8,908 nt of DNA from the NCBI GenBank assembly GCA_018715025.1, contig DVMK01000269.1, positions 1-8,908 of the forward strand, given 5' to 3'. The DNA is from Candidatus Caccousia avistercoris (GTDB taxonomy: Bacteria; Bacillota; Clostridia; Oscillospirales; Acutalibacteraceae). Below, one piece after another: positions 1 through 6,040 of the stretch (position 1 is its first letter; the number at the start of each line of letters is the position of its first letter). The position numbers and the translations under genes are program-made. The notes below the pieces were generated by a model, which worked only from the letters and a program-made list of their open reading frames with translations, was not told the DNA's origin and did no database searches.

Positions 1-277
1 CTGGAGTTGTCAACTTCTTCAACAATTCCACTGCATAGTCCCTGCCAGCAGGACTCAGGCGGTAGTGCGTCCATTTACCCTCCTGGCGACTGACGACAAT
101 GCCAGAATCGCAGAGGATTTTCATGTGGTAGGAAAGGCCGGACTGCGTTAAATCCAATGGCTCTTGCAGGACGCAAGCACACTTTTCACCGCTCCTTAAC
201 TGTTCCAGGATTGCAATCCGTTTCGGATCGCAGAGAGCCTTGAATACCTTTGCCTGATCCTGATACGCTGTTCCCAT
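1..277 (-). CDS. arsR: ArsR/SmtB family arsenic-type metalloregulator (partial, 3' end outside window)
   Basis: A DNA-binding repressor that normally releases its operator when arsenite or antimonite binds. I translated it by hand: 92 codons are visible before the window edge. Seen: residues 10-28 form the usual family N-terminal helix (VFKALCDPKRIAILEQL). A Cys-X-Cys pair follows at C33/C35, in the position of the E. coli ArsR C32/C34 ligands, while the third E. coli cysteine position is Gln. A winged helix-turn-helix follows (LTQSGLSYHMKIL at 43-55, then a wing with QEGKWTHYRL). The ATG at 277 follows a GAGGTGAG ribosome binding site. The family is usually about 100-120 residues, so only the tail is missing. 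Downstream genes, commonly an arsenite permease such as Acr3 or ArsB, would lie beyond the left edge. Arsenic specificity is inferred from the CXC pair; other thiophilic metalloids remain possible. Confidence 0.93.
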   Translation of the reverse strand, partial: MGTAYQDQAKVFKALCDPKRIAILEQLRSGEKCACVLQEPLDLTQSGLSYHMKILCDSGIVVSRQEGKWTHYRLSPAGRDYAVELLKKLTTP

Positions 278-290
278 GTTCTCACCTCAC

Positions 291-306
291 ATCAAATCAT
301 TTTGAT
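291..306. promoter_or_regulatory. Candidate ArsR operator 1
   Basis: The 16-nt inverted repeat ATCAAATCATTTTGAT has perfect 6-nt arms (ATCAAA/TTTGAT) around a 4-nt centre. It lies between the -10 box and the ribosome binding site, covering the predicted transcription start. AT-rich inverted repeats at this location are typical for autoregulated ArsR-family genes. That ArsR binds it is inferred. Confidence 0.72.
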
Positions 307-312
307 ATGAAT

Positions 313-341
313 AGTATATGCAGCAACGCCACGTTTGTCAA
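313..341 (-). promoter_or_regulatory. Sigma-A type promoter of arsR
   Basis: Read on the minus strand this is a perfect -35 box (TTGACA, 336-341), a 17-nt spacer and a -10 box TATACT (313-318, five of six consensus bases). The predicted transcription start lies near 306, about 30 nt before the ATG. It is one of the strongest promoter matches in the window. Confidence 0.85.
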
Positions 342-348
342 CAGTTCA

Positions 349-364
349 ATCAAAATTTTTTGAA
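349..364. promoter_or_regulatory. Candidate ArsR operator 2 (upstream of -35)
   Basis: A second copy of the same 6-4-6 arrangement reads ATCAAA-ATTT-TTTGAA, one mismatch from operator 1 in its right arm. It sits 8 nt upstream of the -35 box, so the two sites flank the promoter with 58 nt between start points. Binding is inferred; the AT-rich setting makes a chance match possible. Confidence 0.4.
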
Positions 365-503
365 ATCACCGCCCGCCCCGGTCAAGGGAGCGCCGGGGCC
401 GCTTGCGTCCTTTCTCCCCCGTTCCCGCTGCTTGCCGGCCTCCACCGCCGCCTTGTTTCGGGCCAAAAGTCCGCTTGACTCGTTCATAGACAGAAAATAG
501 GAA
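365..503. other. GC-rich intergenic stretch with a hairpin, no gene recognised
   Basis: This stretch lies between the guaA terminator and the arsR promoter and is sharply more GC-rich than the arsR promoter beside it. It contains an inverted repeat with 7-nt perfect arms, GCCCCGG (375-381) and CCGGGGC (393-399), around an 11-nt loop. Short open frames cross it on both strands. They are Arg/Gly/Pro-rich, lack ribosome binding sites and match no family I know, so I do not call a gene. Confidence 0.5.
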
Positions 504-536
504 AACCGCAAGTCCCGAAAAATGGGGCTTGCGGTT
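504..536 (-). terminator. Rho-independent terminator of guaA
   Basis: An inverted repeat has 13-nt arms (504-516 and 524-536) that pair at all but one position, with a 7-nt loop. It begins 8 nt after the guaA stop codon. Read on the minus strand it is followed by TTTTCC and then TATTTTC. The T run is short, so termination strength is uncertain. The single imperfect pair is A-C on the minus strand but a G-U wobble on the plus strand. Confidence 0.75.
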
Positions 537-544
537 AGAAAGTT

Positions 545-1849
545 TTATTCCCACTCGATGGTCCCGCAGGGCTTGGGGGTGAGGTCGTAAAGGACGCGGT
601 TTACGCCCTTCACTTCGGTGACAATGCGCTGGGTGATTTTTTGCAGCAGGGCGAATTCCAGGGGCTCTACCGTGGCGGTCATGGCGTCAACCGTGTTGAC
701 CGCACGCAGGATCACCGGCCATTCAAAGCAGCGGGCGTTGTCCCGCACGCCGACCGACTTAAAGTCAGGGACAATGGTGAAGTACTGCCACACCTTGCCC
801 TGCAGGCCGGCCTTTGCGAATTCTTCCCGCAGAATGGCGTCGGATTCCCGCACAGCCTCAAGCCGGTCGCGGGTAATGGCCCCCAGGCAGCGCACGCCAA
901 GGCCCGGGCCCGGGAAGGGCTGGCGGTACACCATGGAATCCGGCAGGCCCAGCGCTGTGCCGCAGGCGCGCACCTCGTCCTTGAACAGCATTTTAAGGGG
1001 CTCTACCAGCTGGAATTTCAAATCCTCCGGCAGGCCGCCCACATTGTGATGAGCCTTTACCGCCTTTGCCGTCTTGGTGCCGCTTTCAATAATATCCGGG
1101 TAAATGGTGCCTTGGGCCAGGAAATCGATGCCGTCCAGCTTCCGGGCCTCCTCTTCAAACACGCGGATAAATTCTGCGCCGATGATCTTCCGCTTCTGCT
1201 CCGGTTCGCTGACGCCGGCCAGCTTGTCCAGGAAGCGATCCACCGCATCCACATAAATCAGGTTTGCCTTCATCTGGTTGCGGAACACCTCCACCACCTG
1301 CTCCGGCTCGCCCTTCCGCAGAAGGCCGTGGTTTACATGAACACAGGTGAGCTGGTCCTCCACCGCTTTGATGAGCAGGGCGGCCACCACCGAGGAATCC
1401 ACCCCGCCGGAAAGGGCCAGCAGCACCTTTTTGTCCCCCACCTGGCGGCGGATCAATTCCACCTGGTCGTCAATAAAATTCTGCATATTCCAGTTGGCTT
1501 CCGCATGGCATTTTTCAAACAGGAAATCAGAGAGAAGGCTCTTCATCTCCTCCTCGCTCTGCGGCCAGGCAGGCGCGTCCTGACGGGGGGCCTTGGGATG
1601 ATCCACAATCAGGAGGGGATAGTCCGCGGTGTAGACCGCAGGCTCCACATCCACCTCTGCGCCGTCTACCACACGGTTTTCCCCGCCGCTCAGCACCAGG
1701 CCCTTCACGTTGGGCATGGCCTTCAGGCTGGCCAGCGGCGTGTCGTGGGGGTAAATTTCGCTGTAAACCCCCAGGCTGCGGATGGCCCTGGCCACCCGGG
1801 CGTTCTCTGTGCTTCCCAAATCCAGAATCACAATCATGTCCTGTTTCAA
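545..1849 (-). CDS. guaA: GMP synthase with truncated, catalytically incomplete glutamine amidotransferase domain
   Basis: Makes GMP from XMP with ATP and a nitrogen donor, the last step of guanine nucleotide synthesis in the cytosol. The ATP-pyrophosphatase half is complete: P-loop SGGVDSS at 147-153, then VNHGLLRKGE, KRKIIGAEFIRVFEEEA, QGTIYPDIIES, HHNVGGLPED, RQPFPGPGLGVR and the C-terminal KPCGTIEWE. The N-terminal domain keeps the first strand (ILDLGS), GVYSEIYPHD and LVLSGGENRV. At the position of the usual GICYG nucleophile elbow it reads IVDHP, with D83 where Cys should be. The following segment, including the catalytic His-X-Glu pair, is absent; the sequence resumes in the last amidotransferase helix (LLSDFLFEKC) and the linker WNMQNFI. 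At 434 residues it is about 80 shorter than the family's usual 505-525. The frame is unbroken, so this is an internal loss and not a frameshift. The TTG start is chosen because GAGGG lies 9 nt upstream; an ATG at codon 5 has poorer spacing. Likely ammonia-dependent, or served by a separate glutaminase. Confidence 0.95.
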   Translation of the reverse strand: MKQDMIVILDLGSTENARVARAIRSLGVYSEIYPHDTPLASLKAMPNVKGLVLSGGENRVVDGAEVDVEPAVYTADYPLLIVDHPKAPRQDAPAWPQSEEEMKSLLSDFLFEKCHAEANWNMQNFIDDQVELIRRQVGDKKVLLALSGGVDSSVVAALLIKAVEDQLTCVHVNHGLLRKGEPEQVVEVFRNQMKANLIYVDAVDRFLDKLAGVSEPEQKRKIIGAEFIRVFEEEARKLDGIDFLAQGTIYPDIIESGTKTAKAVKAHHNVGGLPEDLKFQLVEPLKMLFKDEVRACGTALGLPDSMVYRQPFPGPGLGVRCLGAITRDRLEAVRESDAILREEFAKAGLQGKVWQYFTIVPDFKSVGVRDNARCFEWPVILRAVNTVDAMTATVEPLEFALLQKITQRIVTEVKGVNRVLYDLTPKPCGTIEWE

Positions 1850-1858
1850 TTCACGGAT

Positions 1859-1863
1859 CCCTC
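1859..1863 (-). promoter_or_regulatory. Ribosome binding site supporting the TTG start of guaA
   Basis: GAGGG on the minus strand lies 9 nt before TTG at 1847-1849. The next in-frame start, ATG at 1835-1837, has only an AGG 2 nt away, which is too close. This spacing decides the start. Confidence 0.6.
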
Positions 1864-1898
1864 GTTTCTCAAAATTTTTGCAGGCAGTCTTTTCTTTT

Positions 1899-1927
1899 AT
1901 TGTACCGCGAAAAAGGAAATCCGTCTA
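1899..1927 (-). promoter_or_regulatory. Probable promoter of guaA
   Basis: On the minus strand the -35 box is TAGACG (1922-1927, four of six consensus bases), the spacer is 17 nt and the -10 box is TACAAT (1899-1904, five of six). The transcription start would be near 1892, leaving a leader of about 43 nt. That is too short for a purine riboswitch, and I see no aptamer-like structure. Confidence 0.6.
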
Positions 1928-1975
1928 TACAAAATTTCCGGCAACCGCAGGAAAGAAAAAGGACGGAGAACGTTT

Positions 1976-3436
1976 TTACCCATGCGCTTTCCAATAGGCC
2001 ACAAATTCCTGGCGGGTAACGCGGCTTGCCCCTTCCCGTTCCACGTCTGTCAGGCCGTCGATGGAAATGCCGTATTCCCGTTCCACCAGCGCCTGAATGC
2101 GGGGGCGGCAGAACGTCCCCTGGCAGAAGCCCATGGAGGCCCTGGTGCGGCGCTTCACCCCGTCTACGGTGGTAACGGGAATGCCCCGGCGCAGGGCGTC
2201 CAGGATCGTCCCCTCCTCCACCTGCTCGCAGCGGCAGATGATTTTTTCCGGGCAGGAGGGCACGTCCACCAGGGCGTTCACCTGGGCGAAGGGGCGCATC
2301 TGCTCTTTGCGGGAAATAATGGGCTTGCGGTATGGGTCGTAAGAGGGATCCTCCTCCAGCGCCAGGCCCTGGGCGGCCAGCTCCTCTGTCAGAAGATCCG
2401 CGATGGCCGGGGACGAGGTAAGCCCGGGGGACTGAATGCCCGCCGCGTTCAGGAAGCCGGGGGTCTGGGTGGCGCCCACCAGGAAGTCGTCGGTGGAGGC
2501 CACAGGGCGCACCCCGGTAAAGCTGCGGATAAACTGGTTGGGATCAATTTTGTCCGTGGTCTGCAGCCCGGCCTGGTAAATCTGCCACAGGCGTTCCACA
2601 TGGGTGCTTCGATCCACCGGGCCGTCCTCGTCAATGGCGTCCGGGCCCAGCAGCAGGTTGCCGTGGTAGGTGCGGGTTACCAGGATGCCCTTGCCCATTT
2701 TGGACGGCATTTGAAACACCACGGTATTCAGCACCTTCCCGGTACCCCGGGCGAAGAGAAGGTATTCCCCGGAACGGGGATGGATGGCAAAAGTAGGCGG
2801 ATTCACCATCTGATCCACCTGGGCGGAGCCAAGCCCGGCACAGTTCACCACAAAACGGCTTTGAAGGCTGCCCTTCGGGGTTTCCACCGTAAAAGAACTC
2901 TCTTCTTTCCGGATGCTGGTCACCGGAGTGGAAAGGTACAGGCGGACGCCGTTGTGCACGGCGTTTTCCCCCAAGGCAATCGCCATTTCATAAGGGGAGC
3001 ATACCCCGGCCCCCCGGCAGTACAGGGCGTAGGCCGCCTGAGGGTTCACGTTGGGCTCCAGAGCCAAAATCTGTTCCCGGTTCAGAATTTCCAAATCCGG
3101 CAGCCCGTTTTTCCGCCCATTCTCCAGCATAGCTTCCAGCTTGGGCAGGTCGGCCGGGTCTGTGGTGACAACCAGGCTGCCCGTCTCTTCAAAGCCGAAG
3201 TGCAGCTCCCGATCCAGCTGGGCAAACTGGATGCGCCCCTGGTAGCATAAGCGGCCCTTTGTTTTTTCATGGGCCTCGGCGTAACCGCCGTGCACAATGG
3301 CGCTGTTGGCCTTGGTAGCCCCCATCGCCACATCCGGCTCCTTTTCCAGCACGGCGACTGAAAGCTTGTACCGGGAAAGGCGGCGGGCTGTCGCCAGCCC
3401 CACAACCCCCGCGCCGATAATCAAAACGTCATACAT
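1976..3436 (-). CDS. FAD-dependent oxidoreductase, GlpA-like, with C-terminal BFD-type [2Fe-2S] domain
   Basis: A D-amino-acid-oxidase-superfamily flavoenzyme, 486 residues. Seen: an N-terminal Rossmann fold with GAGVVG at residues 8-13 and an acidic end to the second strand (VAVLEKEPD). The family signature GATKANSAIVHGGY comes next, and an FAD-contact motif near the end of the catalytic domain (AAGIQSPGLTSSPAIADLL). The C-terminal domain carries four cysteines spaced as in GlpA and BFD proteins: C401-X-C403 and C438-X4-C443 (ICRCEQ and GFCQGTFC). Known relatives include the A subunit of anaerobic glycerol-3-phosphate dehydrogenase and clostridial homologues that pass electrons to a partner pyridine nucleotide oxidoreductase. 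The usual companions (a second flavoprotein, a DUF1667 protein, glycerol kinase) are not adjacent here, so the substrate is unproven; glycerol-3-phosphate or a 2-hydroxyacid are candidates. The start is ATG at 3436 with AAGGA 6 nt upstream. Confidence 0.9.
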   Translation of the reverse strand: MYDVLIIGAGVVGLATARRLSRYKLSVAVLEKEPDVAMGATKANSAIVHGGYAEAHEKTKGRLCYQGRIQFAQLDRELHFGFEETGSLVVTTDPADLPKLEAMLENGRKNGLPDLEILNREQILALEPNVNPQAAYALYCRGAGVCSPYEMAIALGENAVHNGVRLYLSTPVTSIRKEESSFTVETPKGSLQSRFVVNCAGLGSAQVDQMVNPPTFAIHPRSGEYLLFARGTGKVLNTVVFQMPSKMGKGILVTRTYHGNLLLGPDAIDEDGPVDRSTHVERLWQIYQAGLQTTDKIDPNQFIRSFTGVRPVASTDDFLVGATQTPGFLNAAGIQSPGLTSSPAIADLLTEELAAQGLALEEDPSYDPYRKPIISRKEQMRPFAQVNALVDVPSCPEKIICRCEQVEEGTILDALRRGIPVTTVDGVKRRTRASMGFCQGTFCRPRIQALVEREYGISIDGLTDVEREGASRVTRQEFVAYWKAHG

Positions 3437-3494
3437 CTTTTTCCTTCCCTTCCCCGTAGCGCAGCCGGGATTTTTATTAAGAATAGTAATTGTT

Positions 3495-3523
3495 ATTATA
3501 ACTTTTCCTGAGGAAAATTACAA
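3495..3523 (-). promoter_or_regulatory. Promoter of the FAD oxidoreductase gene
   Basis: On the minus strand the -35 box is TTGTAA (3518-3523), the spacer is 17 nt and the -10 box is a perfect TATAAT (3495-3500). The start point would be near 3488, about 50 nt before the ATG. Confidence 0.72.
3503..3517. promoter_or_regulatory. Perfect palindrome inside the promoter spacer, candidate operator
   Basis: TTTTCCTGAGGAAAA has perfect 7-nt arms around a single central base. It fills 15 of the 17 nt between the -35 and -10 boxes of the oxidoreductase promoter. A protein bound here would block RNA polymerase. The regulator is unknown, since no regulator gene lies next to it. Confidence 0.5.
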
Positions 3524-3540
3524 GGGCAAAAGACACCCCT

Positions 3541-3805
3541 TAGTGGATAAGGAGCAAAGCGGTTTCCCTGGGCCGGGCAAGCCCCCGGCTTCGTTTTCCT
3601 CCTTGCCTTCCGAAAAGGAAGGCTGCGCCGTCAGCCTTGCCGGGAACCCGCCCGTTCCCCGGTAAACTCTCAGAGACCGGACGGGTGAGAAAAATCGGGG
3701 CTGGGAAGGCCGGCTTCCGCCTGCCGGGGACGAGAACACACCCAGCGCCTGTTTTCCGCCCCGTCCGGCGCTTTCTCACTTTGTCCACGAAGGCCCCCCT
3801 GAAGC
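3541..3805. other. Hairpin-dense GC-rich intergenic element, no protein gene recognised
   Basis: This stretch lies between the methyltransferase terminator and the oxidoreductase promoter. Seen directly are several inverted repeats. GCCGGG/CCCGGC pairs 3572-3577 with 3584-3589. GCCTTCC/GGAAGGC pairs 3605-3611 with 3617-3623 around GAAAA. CCGGGAAC pairs with GTTCCCCGG (3640-3647 and 3654-3662, one bulged base). A nested set follows: CCGGACGG/CCGTCCGG (3677-3684 and 3761-3768) enclosing CTGGG/CCCAG (3701-3705 and 3741-3745), enclosing CCGGC/GCCGG (3710-3714 and 3723-3727). It could be a structured non-coding RNA or a REP-like dispersed repeat. Open frames cross it, including one of 82 codons on the minus strand with no ribosome binding site, but they look like by-products of GC-rich sequence. 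Confidence 0.45.
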
Positions 3806-3809
3806 AAAG

Positions 3810-3838
3810 AACAGGGCTTCCGCAGCGGAAGCCCTGTT
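3810..3838 (-). terminator. Terminator hairpin after the methyltransferase gene
   Basis: A perfect 13-bp stem (AACAGGGCTTCCG at 3810-3822, its complement at 3826-3838) has a 3-nt loop. It starts 10 nt after the methyltransferase stop. On the minus strand it is followed by the moderately T-rich CTTTGCTTC. On the plus strand CCCATATTTTTC follows, so it may work in both directions. Confidence 0.78.
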
Positions 3839-3848
3839 CCCATATTTT

Positions 3849-4622
3849 TCAGCCTGGCGCAGGCCCTTCCGGCTTTTTGGCCAGAAAAGCCAGGAAGGTG
3901 GGCACCCGGAACCGTTCCAGCTCGCCGTACCCGTTGGTGTCCTCGTACAAATCCACCAGCTGGAAGCCCGCCTGAAGCAGGGGGCGAAGCTGTTCTTCGG
4001 TGGTGTGAGAAAACTGCACGCCCTCGTTGGTTTCCATGGATTTCCGGTACAGCTCCTCATCCTTCAGAGGGTTGTAGGGCAGCGGGCGGGCCAGAACCGT
4101 TTCCCGTTCGTCAAACAGGTAGTTGAGGCCGTTGTCCACCCCGGCCAGCAGCAGGCCGCCCTTTTTCAGCACCCGGAAGCATTCCCGCCAAACGGGGGCT
4201 ACCTCCTCCACGTAGCAGTTGGACACCGGGTGAAAAATGCAGTCGAAGCTTTCTGCCGGGAAGGGGAAAGGCTTCGTCATGTCGGCCCGCACGGTTTCTA
4301 TGGCGTACCCCTCCCGCTGGGCTACCATGGCTTCGCTTTCCAGCTGGCGGGGGGAATAGTCCAGCACGGTGCACCGGGCCCCCAGCGCGGTAAAGACCGG
4401 CATCTGCTGCCCGCCGCCGGAGGCCAGCCCCAGCAGCCGGCAGCCCTTCATGGGCGGGAACCACTGGTGCGGCACCGGCTTGGTGGGGGTGAGAAGCACG
4501 TCCCATTCCCCCCGCAGGGCTTTTTCGTAGGTTTCATGGGAAATAGGCGTTCCCCACTCCCAGCCGCTTTCCACCCAGCTGTCGATGGTTTTTGCGTTGA
4601 TTTCCGTATAATCCGAATTCAT
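3849..4622 (-). CDS. Class I SAM-dependent methyltransferase
   Basis: A soluble methyltransferase of the methyltransferase-11 type; the substrate is not known. Residues are counted from ATG at 4622 (257 residues). Motif I, the SAM-binding glycine loop, reads LLGLASGGGQQ at about 63-73. The acidic residue contacting the SAM ribose is in VLDYSPRQL (D88). ADMTKPFPFPAESFDCIF (from about 113) gives the adenine-contact Asp and the post-motif strand. WRECFRVLKKGGLLLAG (about 146-161) is the usual helix and strand after motif III. An upstream ATG at 4628 is in frame, but AGGAGG is only 1 nt from it and 7 nt from the ATG at 4622, so the latter is preferred. The gene lies 34-40 nt downstream of the glycosyl-hydrolase-like gene with no promoter or terminator between, so the two are probably co-transcribed. 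The N-terminal region (SWVESGWEWG, ALRGEWDVLLTPTKPVP) recurs in uncharacterised clostridial methyltransferases as far as I know; it does not reveal the substrate. Confidence 0.88.
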   Translation of the reverse strand: MNSDYTEINAKTIDSWVESGWEWGTPISHETYEKALRGEWDVLLTPTKPVPHQWFPPMKGCRLLGLASGGGQQMPVFTALGARCTVLDYSPRQLESEAMVAQREGYAIETVRADMTKPFPFPAESFDCIFHPVSNCYVEEVAPVWRECFRVLKKGGLLLAGVDNGLNYLFDERETVLARPLPYNPLKDEELYRKSMETNEGVQFSHTTEEQLRPLLQAGFQLVDLYEDTNGYGELERFRVPTFLAFLAKKPEGPAPG

Positions 4623-4629
4623 TTTCATT

Positions 4630-4635
4630 CCTCCT
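4630..4635 (-). promoter_or_regulatory. Ribosome binding site choosing the methyltransferase start
   Basis: A perfect AGGAGG on the minus strand lies 7 nt from ATG at 4620-4622 and only 1 nt from ATG at 4626-4628. The spacing favours the inner start, giving a protein two residues shorter. Confidence 0.6.
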
Positions 4636-4662
4636 CCCCCAGTCCTCCGGCCGGGGGATATT

Positions 4663-6021
4663 TTATTCCTGATTCAGCACCTTCATCACATTGGCCACTT
4701 CCTCCTGGGTCTGTTCCGCCGTCAGATAATCCCAGGAATAGAACATAAAGCCGTCGCACTCTACCGTGCGGCCCAGGCTTACCTGGCGGGCCAGAATATC
4801 GCTGGCGTTTTTCCAGGTGCCGCCGTCCGCATCGGAGCCGGCCTTGTACACAGCCAGGCCGAAATACAGCTCAATGTCCGGATCTTTTACTAAATTTTTC
4901 CACGCCTGCGCCGCCGGGCCAAAGGGAAGCGCTTCGTTCTCAAAATTCACATAAAGCTGGGGGCAGATATAATCCACGAATCCCTTCGCTTTGCACCAGG
5001 AGGCCACGTCGGCCCCCATATTCCAGTCGTTCTGCAGGTTTCCCTGGGGCGCGATGCCAAACTGCACCTGAGGGTTGGCCGCCTTGACCTGCTGGTACAC
5101 CTGGGCCACCAGGGCGTTGATGTTGGCGATGCGCCATTCCTGCAGGGAAAGGGGGACGCCGCTTTCCAGGGCAGAGTCCCGGTAGGCCTCGTAGGCGGCC
5201 TTGTCAAAGCCCTCGTCCTGCGTGGGGTAAAAATAGTCGTCGAACTGAATGCCGTCCACGTCGTAGTTGGCGGCAATTTCTGCCGCGCAGTCTGCAATGA
5301 GAGAGCGCACCTGGGGGTAGGCCGGATTATAATATTTGCCGGAACCGCTTTCTACCGCCCAGCCCTCCTTTTCCGGGTCATCCTTCCACAAATTCCATGG
5401 GTTGTTTTCCGCCAGGATGGAGGGAGTCCCATTGATTTGGATGCGCAGCGGGTTCATCCAGGCGTGAAGCTCCAGCCCCTCGCTGTGGGCAATCTCCACC
5501 ATAATTTCCAAAGGGTCGTAGCCCGGGTCCACCCCCTGCGTGCCCGAGACAATGTGGCTCCAGGGCGCGTACTGGGAGCGGTACAGAGCGTCGCCGAAGG
5601 GGCGCACATGCACCACCAGGGCGTTCATGCCGTACTCTTTGGCGCCGCGGGCAATGGCGGAAAATTTTTCCCGGAATTTCTCCTCTCCCCGGTCCTCGTC
5701 CTTGCTCATGTCAAGGCTCATATATGGGACCCAAACAGCCCGCATCTCCTCCTCCGCCGTGGTCTGCACGGCTTGCGCCGCAGGCTGGGAGGAAGGCGGC
5801 GCGGATGCTTCCGCCTGGGAGGAAGGCGCGCTGGAAGAAGAAGCCGCCCCGGCGGAGGAAGCGGAAACCGCCCCCTGGGAGGAGGACGGGACAGGGTCCA
5901 AAAACGGCGCCGGTTCCGGCCCGCGGTTCCCCCCGTTTACCAGCATGGTAACCGCCACTGCCAGAATCAGCAACGCCGCCCCCGCCAAAATACTGTGCCG
6001 CTTCAGAAACCGGATCCCCAT
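4663..6021 (-). CDS. Membrane-anchored family 10 glycosyl-hydrolase-like protein (GHL10 / YngK-type)
   Basis: A predicted extracellular TIM-barrel hydrolase of the GHL10 (DUF187) family; relatives in bacilli and clostridia are thought to act on cell-wall or other glycans, but the substrate here is unknown. Counted from ATG at 6021 (452 residues): a basic N-terminus, one hydrophobic segment at about 10-28 (SILAGAALLILAVAVTML), a Ser/Ala/Pro/Gln-rich linker to about 85, then the catalytic domain. Family motifs are MRAVWVPYMSLDM (from 93), NALVVHVRPFGDALY, DGIQFDDYFYP (about 256-266, with the conserved acidic pair), FGIAPQGN and VDYICPQLYVNFE. There is no lipobox cysteine, so the segment is a signal anchor or an uncleaved signal peptide. 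The frame stays open to a GTG at 6093, but that start has no ribosome binding site and overlaps the divergent gene's promoter. I prefer ATG at 6021, though its own binding site (AAAGG 11 nt away) is weak. It is probably the first gene of a unit with the methyltransferase. Confidence 0.88.
   Translation of the reverse strand: MGIRFLKRHSILAGAALLILAVAVTMLVNGGNRGPEPAPFLDPVPSSSQGAVSASSAGAASSSSAPSSQAEASAPPSSQPAAQAVQTTAEEEMRAVWVPYMSLDMSKDEDRGEEKFREKFSAIARGAKEYGMNALVVHVRPFGDALYRSQYAPWSHIVSGTQGVDPGYDPLEIMVEIAHSEGLELHAWMNPLRIQINGTPSILAENNPWNLWKDDPEKEGWAVESGSGKYYNPAYPQVRSLIADCAAEIAANYDVDGIQFDDYFYPTQDEGFDKAAYEAYRDSALESGVPLSLQEWRIANINALVAQVYQQVKAANPQVQFGIAPQGNLQNDWNMGADVASWCKAKGFVDYICPQLYVNFENEALPFGPAAQAWKNLVKDPDIELYFGLAVYKAGSDADGGTWKNASDILARQVSLGRTVECDGFMFYSWDYLTAEQTQEEVANVMKVLNQE
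5785..5888. repeat. Low-complexity repeats encoding the Ser/Ala/Pro linker
   Basis: CTGGGAGGAAGGCG occurs at 5785-5798 and 5815-5828, and a diverged copy, CTGGGAGGAGGACG, at 5875-5888. On the coding strand these specify SSQ/PSSQ units of the flexible linker between the membrane segment and the hydrolase domain. Such tracts can gain or lose units; all copies here keep the frame. Confidence 0.6.
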
Positions 6022-6040
6022 CCTGTACCACGCCTTTCCT

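Noticed and set aside
1561..1849. guaA as a frameshifted pseudogene
   Set aside because: The frame is continuous from a start with a ribosome binding site to the normal C-terminus, and the last amidotransferase helix resumes in frame. The missing part is a clean internal loss with all synthetase motifs preserved.
1850..1905. Guanine or PRPP-type riboswitch upstream of guaA
   Set aside because: The leader predicted from the promoter is only about 43 nt and shows no conserved purine-aptamer core or paired architecture.
641..3250. Plus-strand open frame of 869 codons antisense to guaA and the FAD oxidoreductase
   Set aside because: It lies opposite two clearly recognised genes, has no family motif and mixes low-complexity His/Gly/Pro/Leu-rich text. 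It is a frame shadow of GC-rich coding sequence.
3482..3497. Fur/PerR-like box AATAGTAATTGTTATT next to the oxidoreductase -10
   Set aside because: Only 12 of 16 positions are symmetric and the region is simply AT-rich. The match to Fur or PerR consensus sequences is too poor to call.
3540..3788. 82-codon minus-strand frame in the intergenic gap
   Set aside because: It has no ribosome binding site and is Arg/Gly/Pro-rich throughout. It is kept only as part of the hairpin-element finding, since protein coding is not supported.
4005..4748. Plus-strand open frame of 247 codons antisense to the methyltransferase
   Set aside because: The opposite strand has clear SAM methyltransferase motifs; this frame has none and no start signals.
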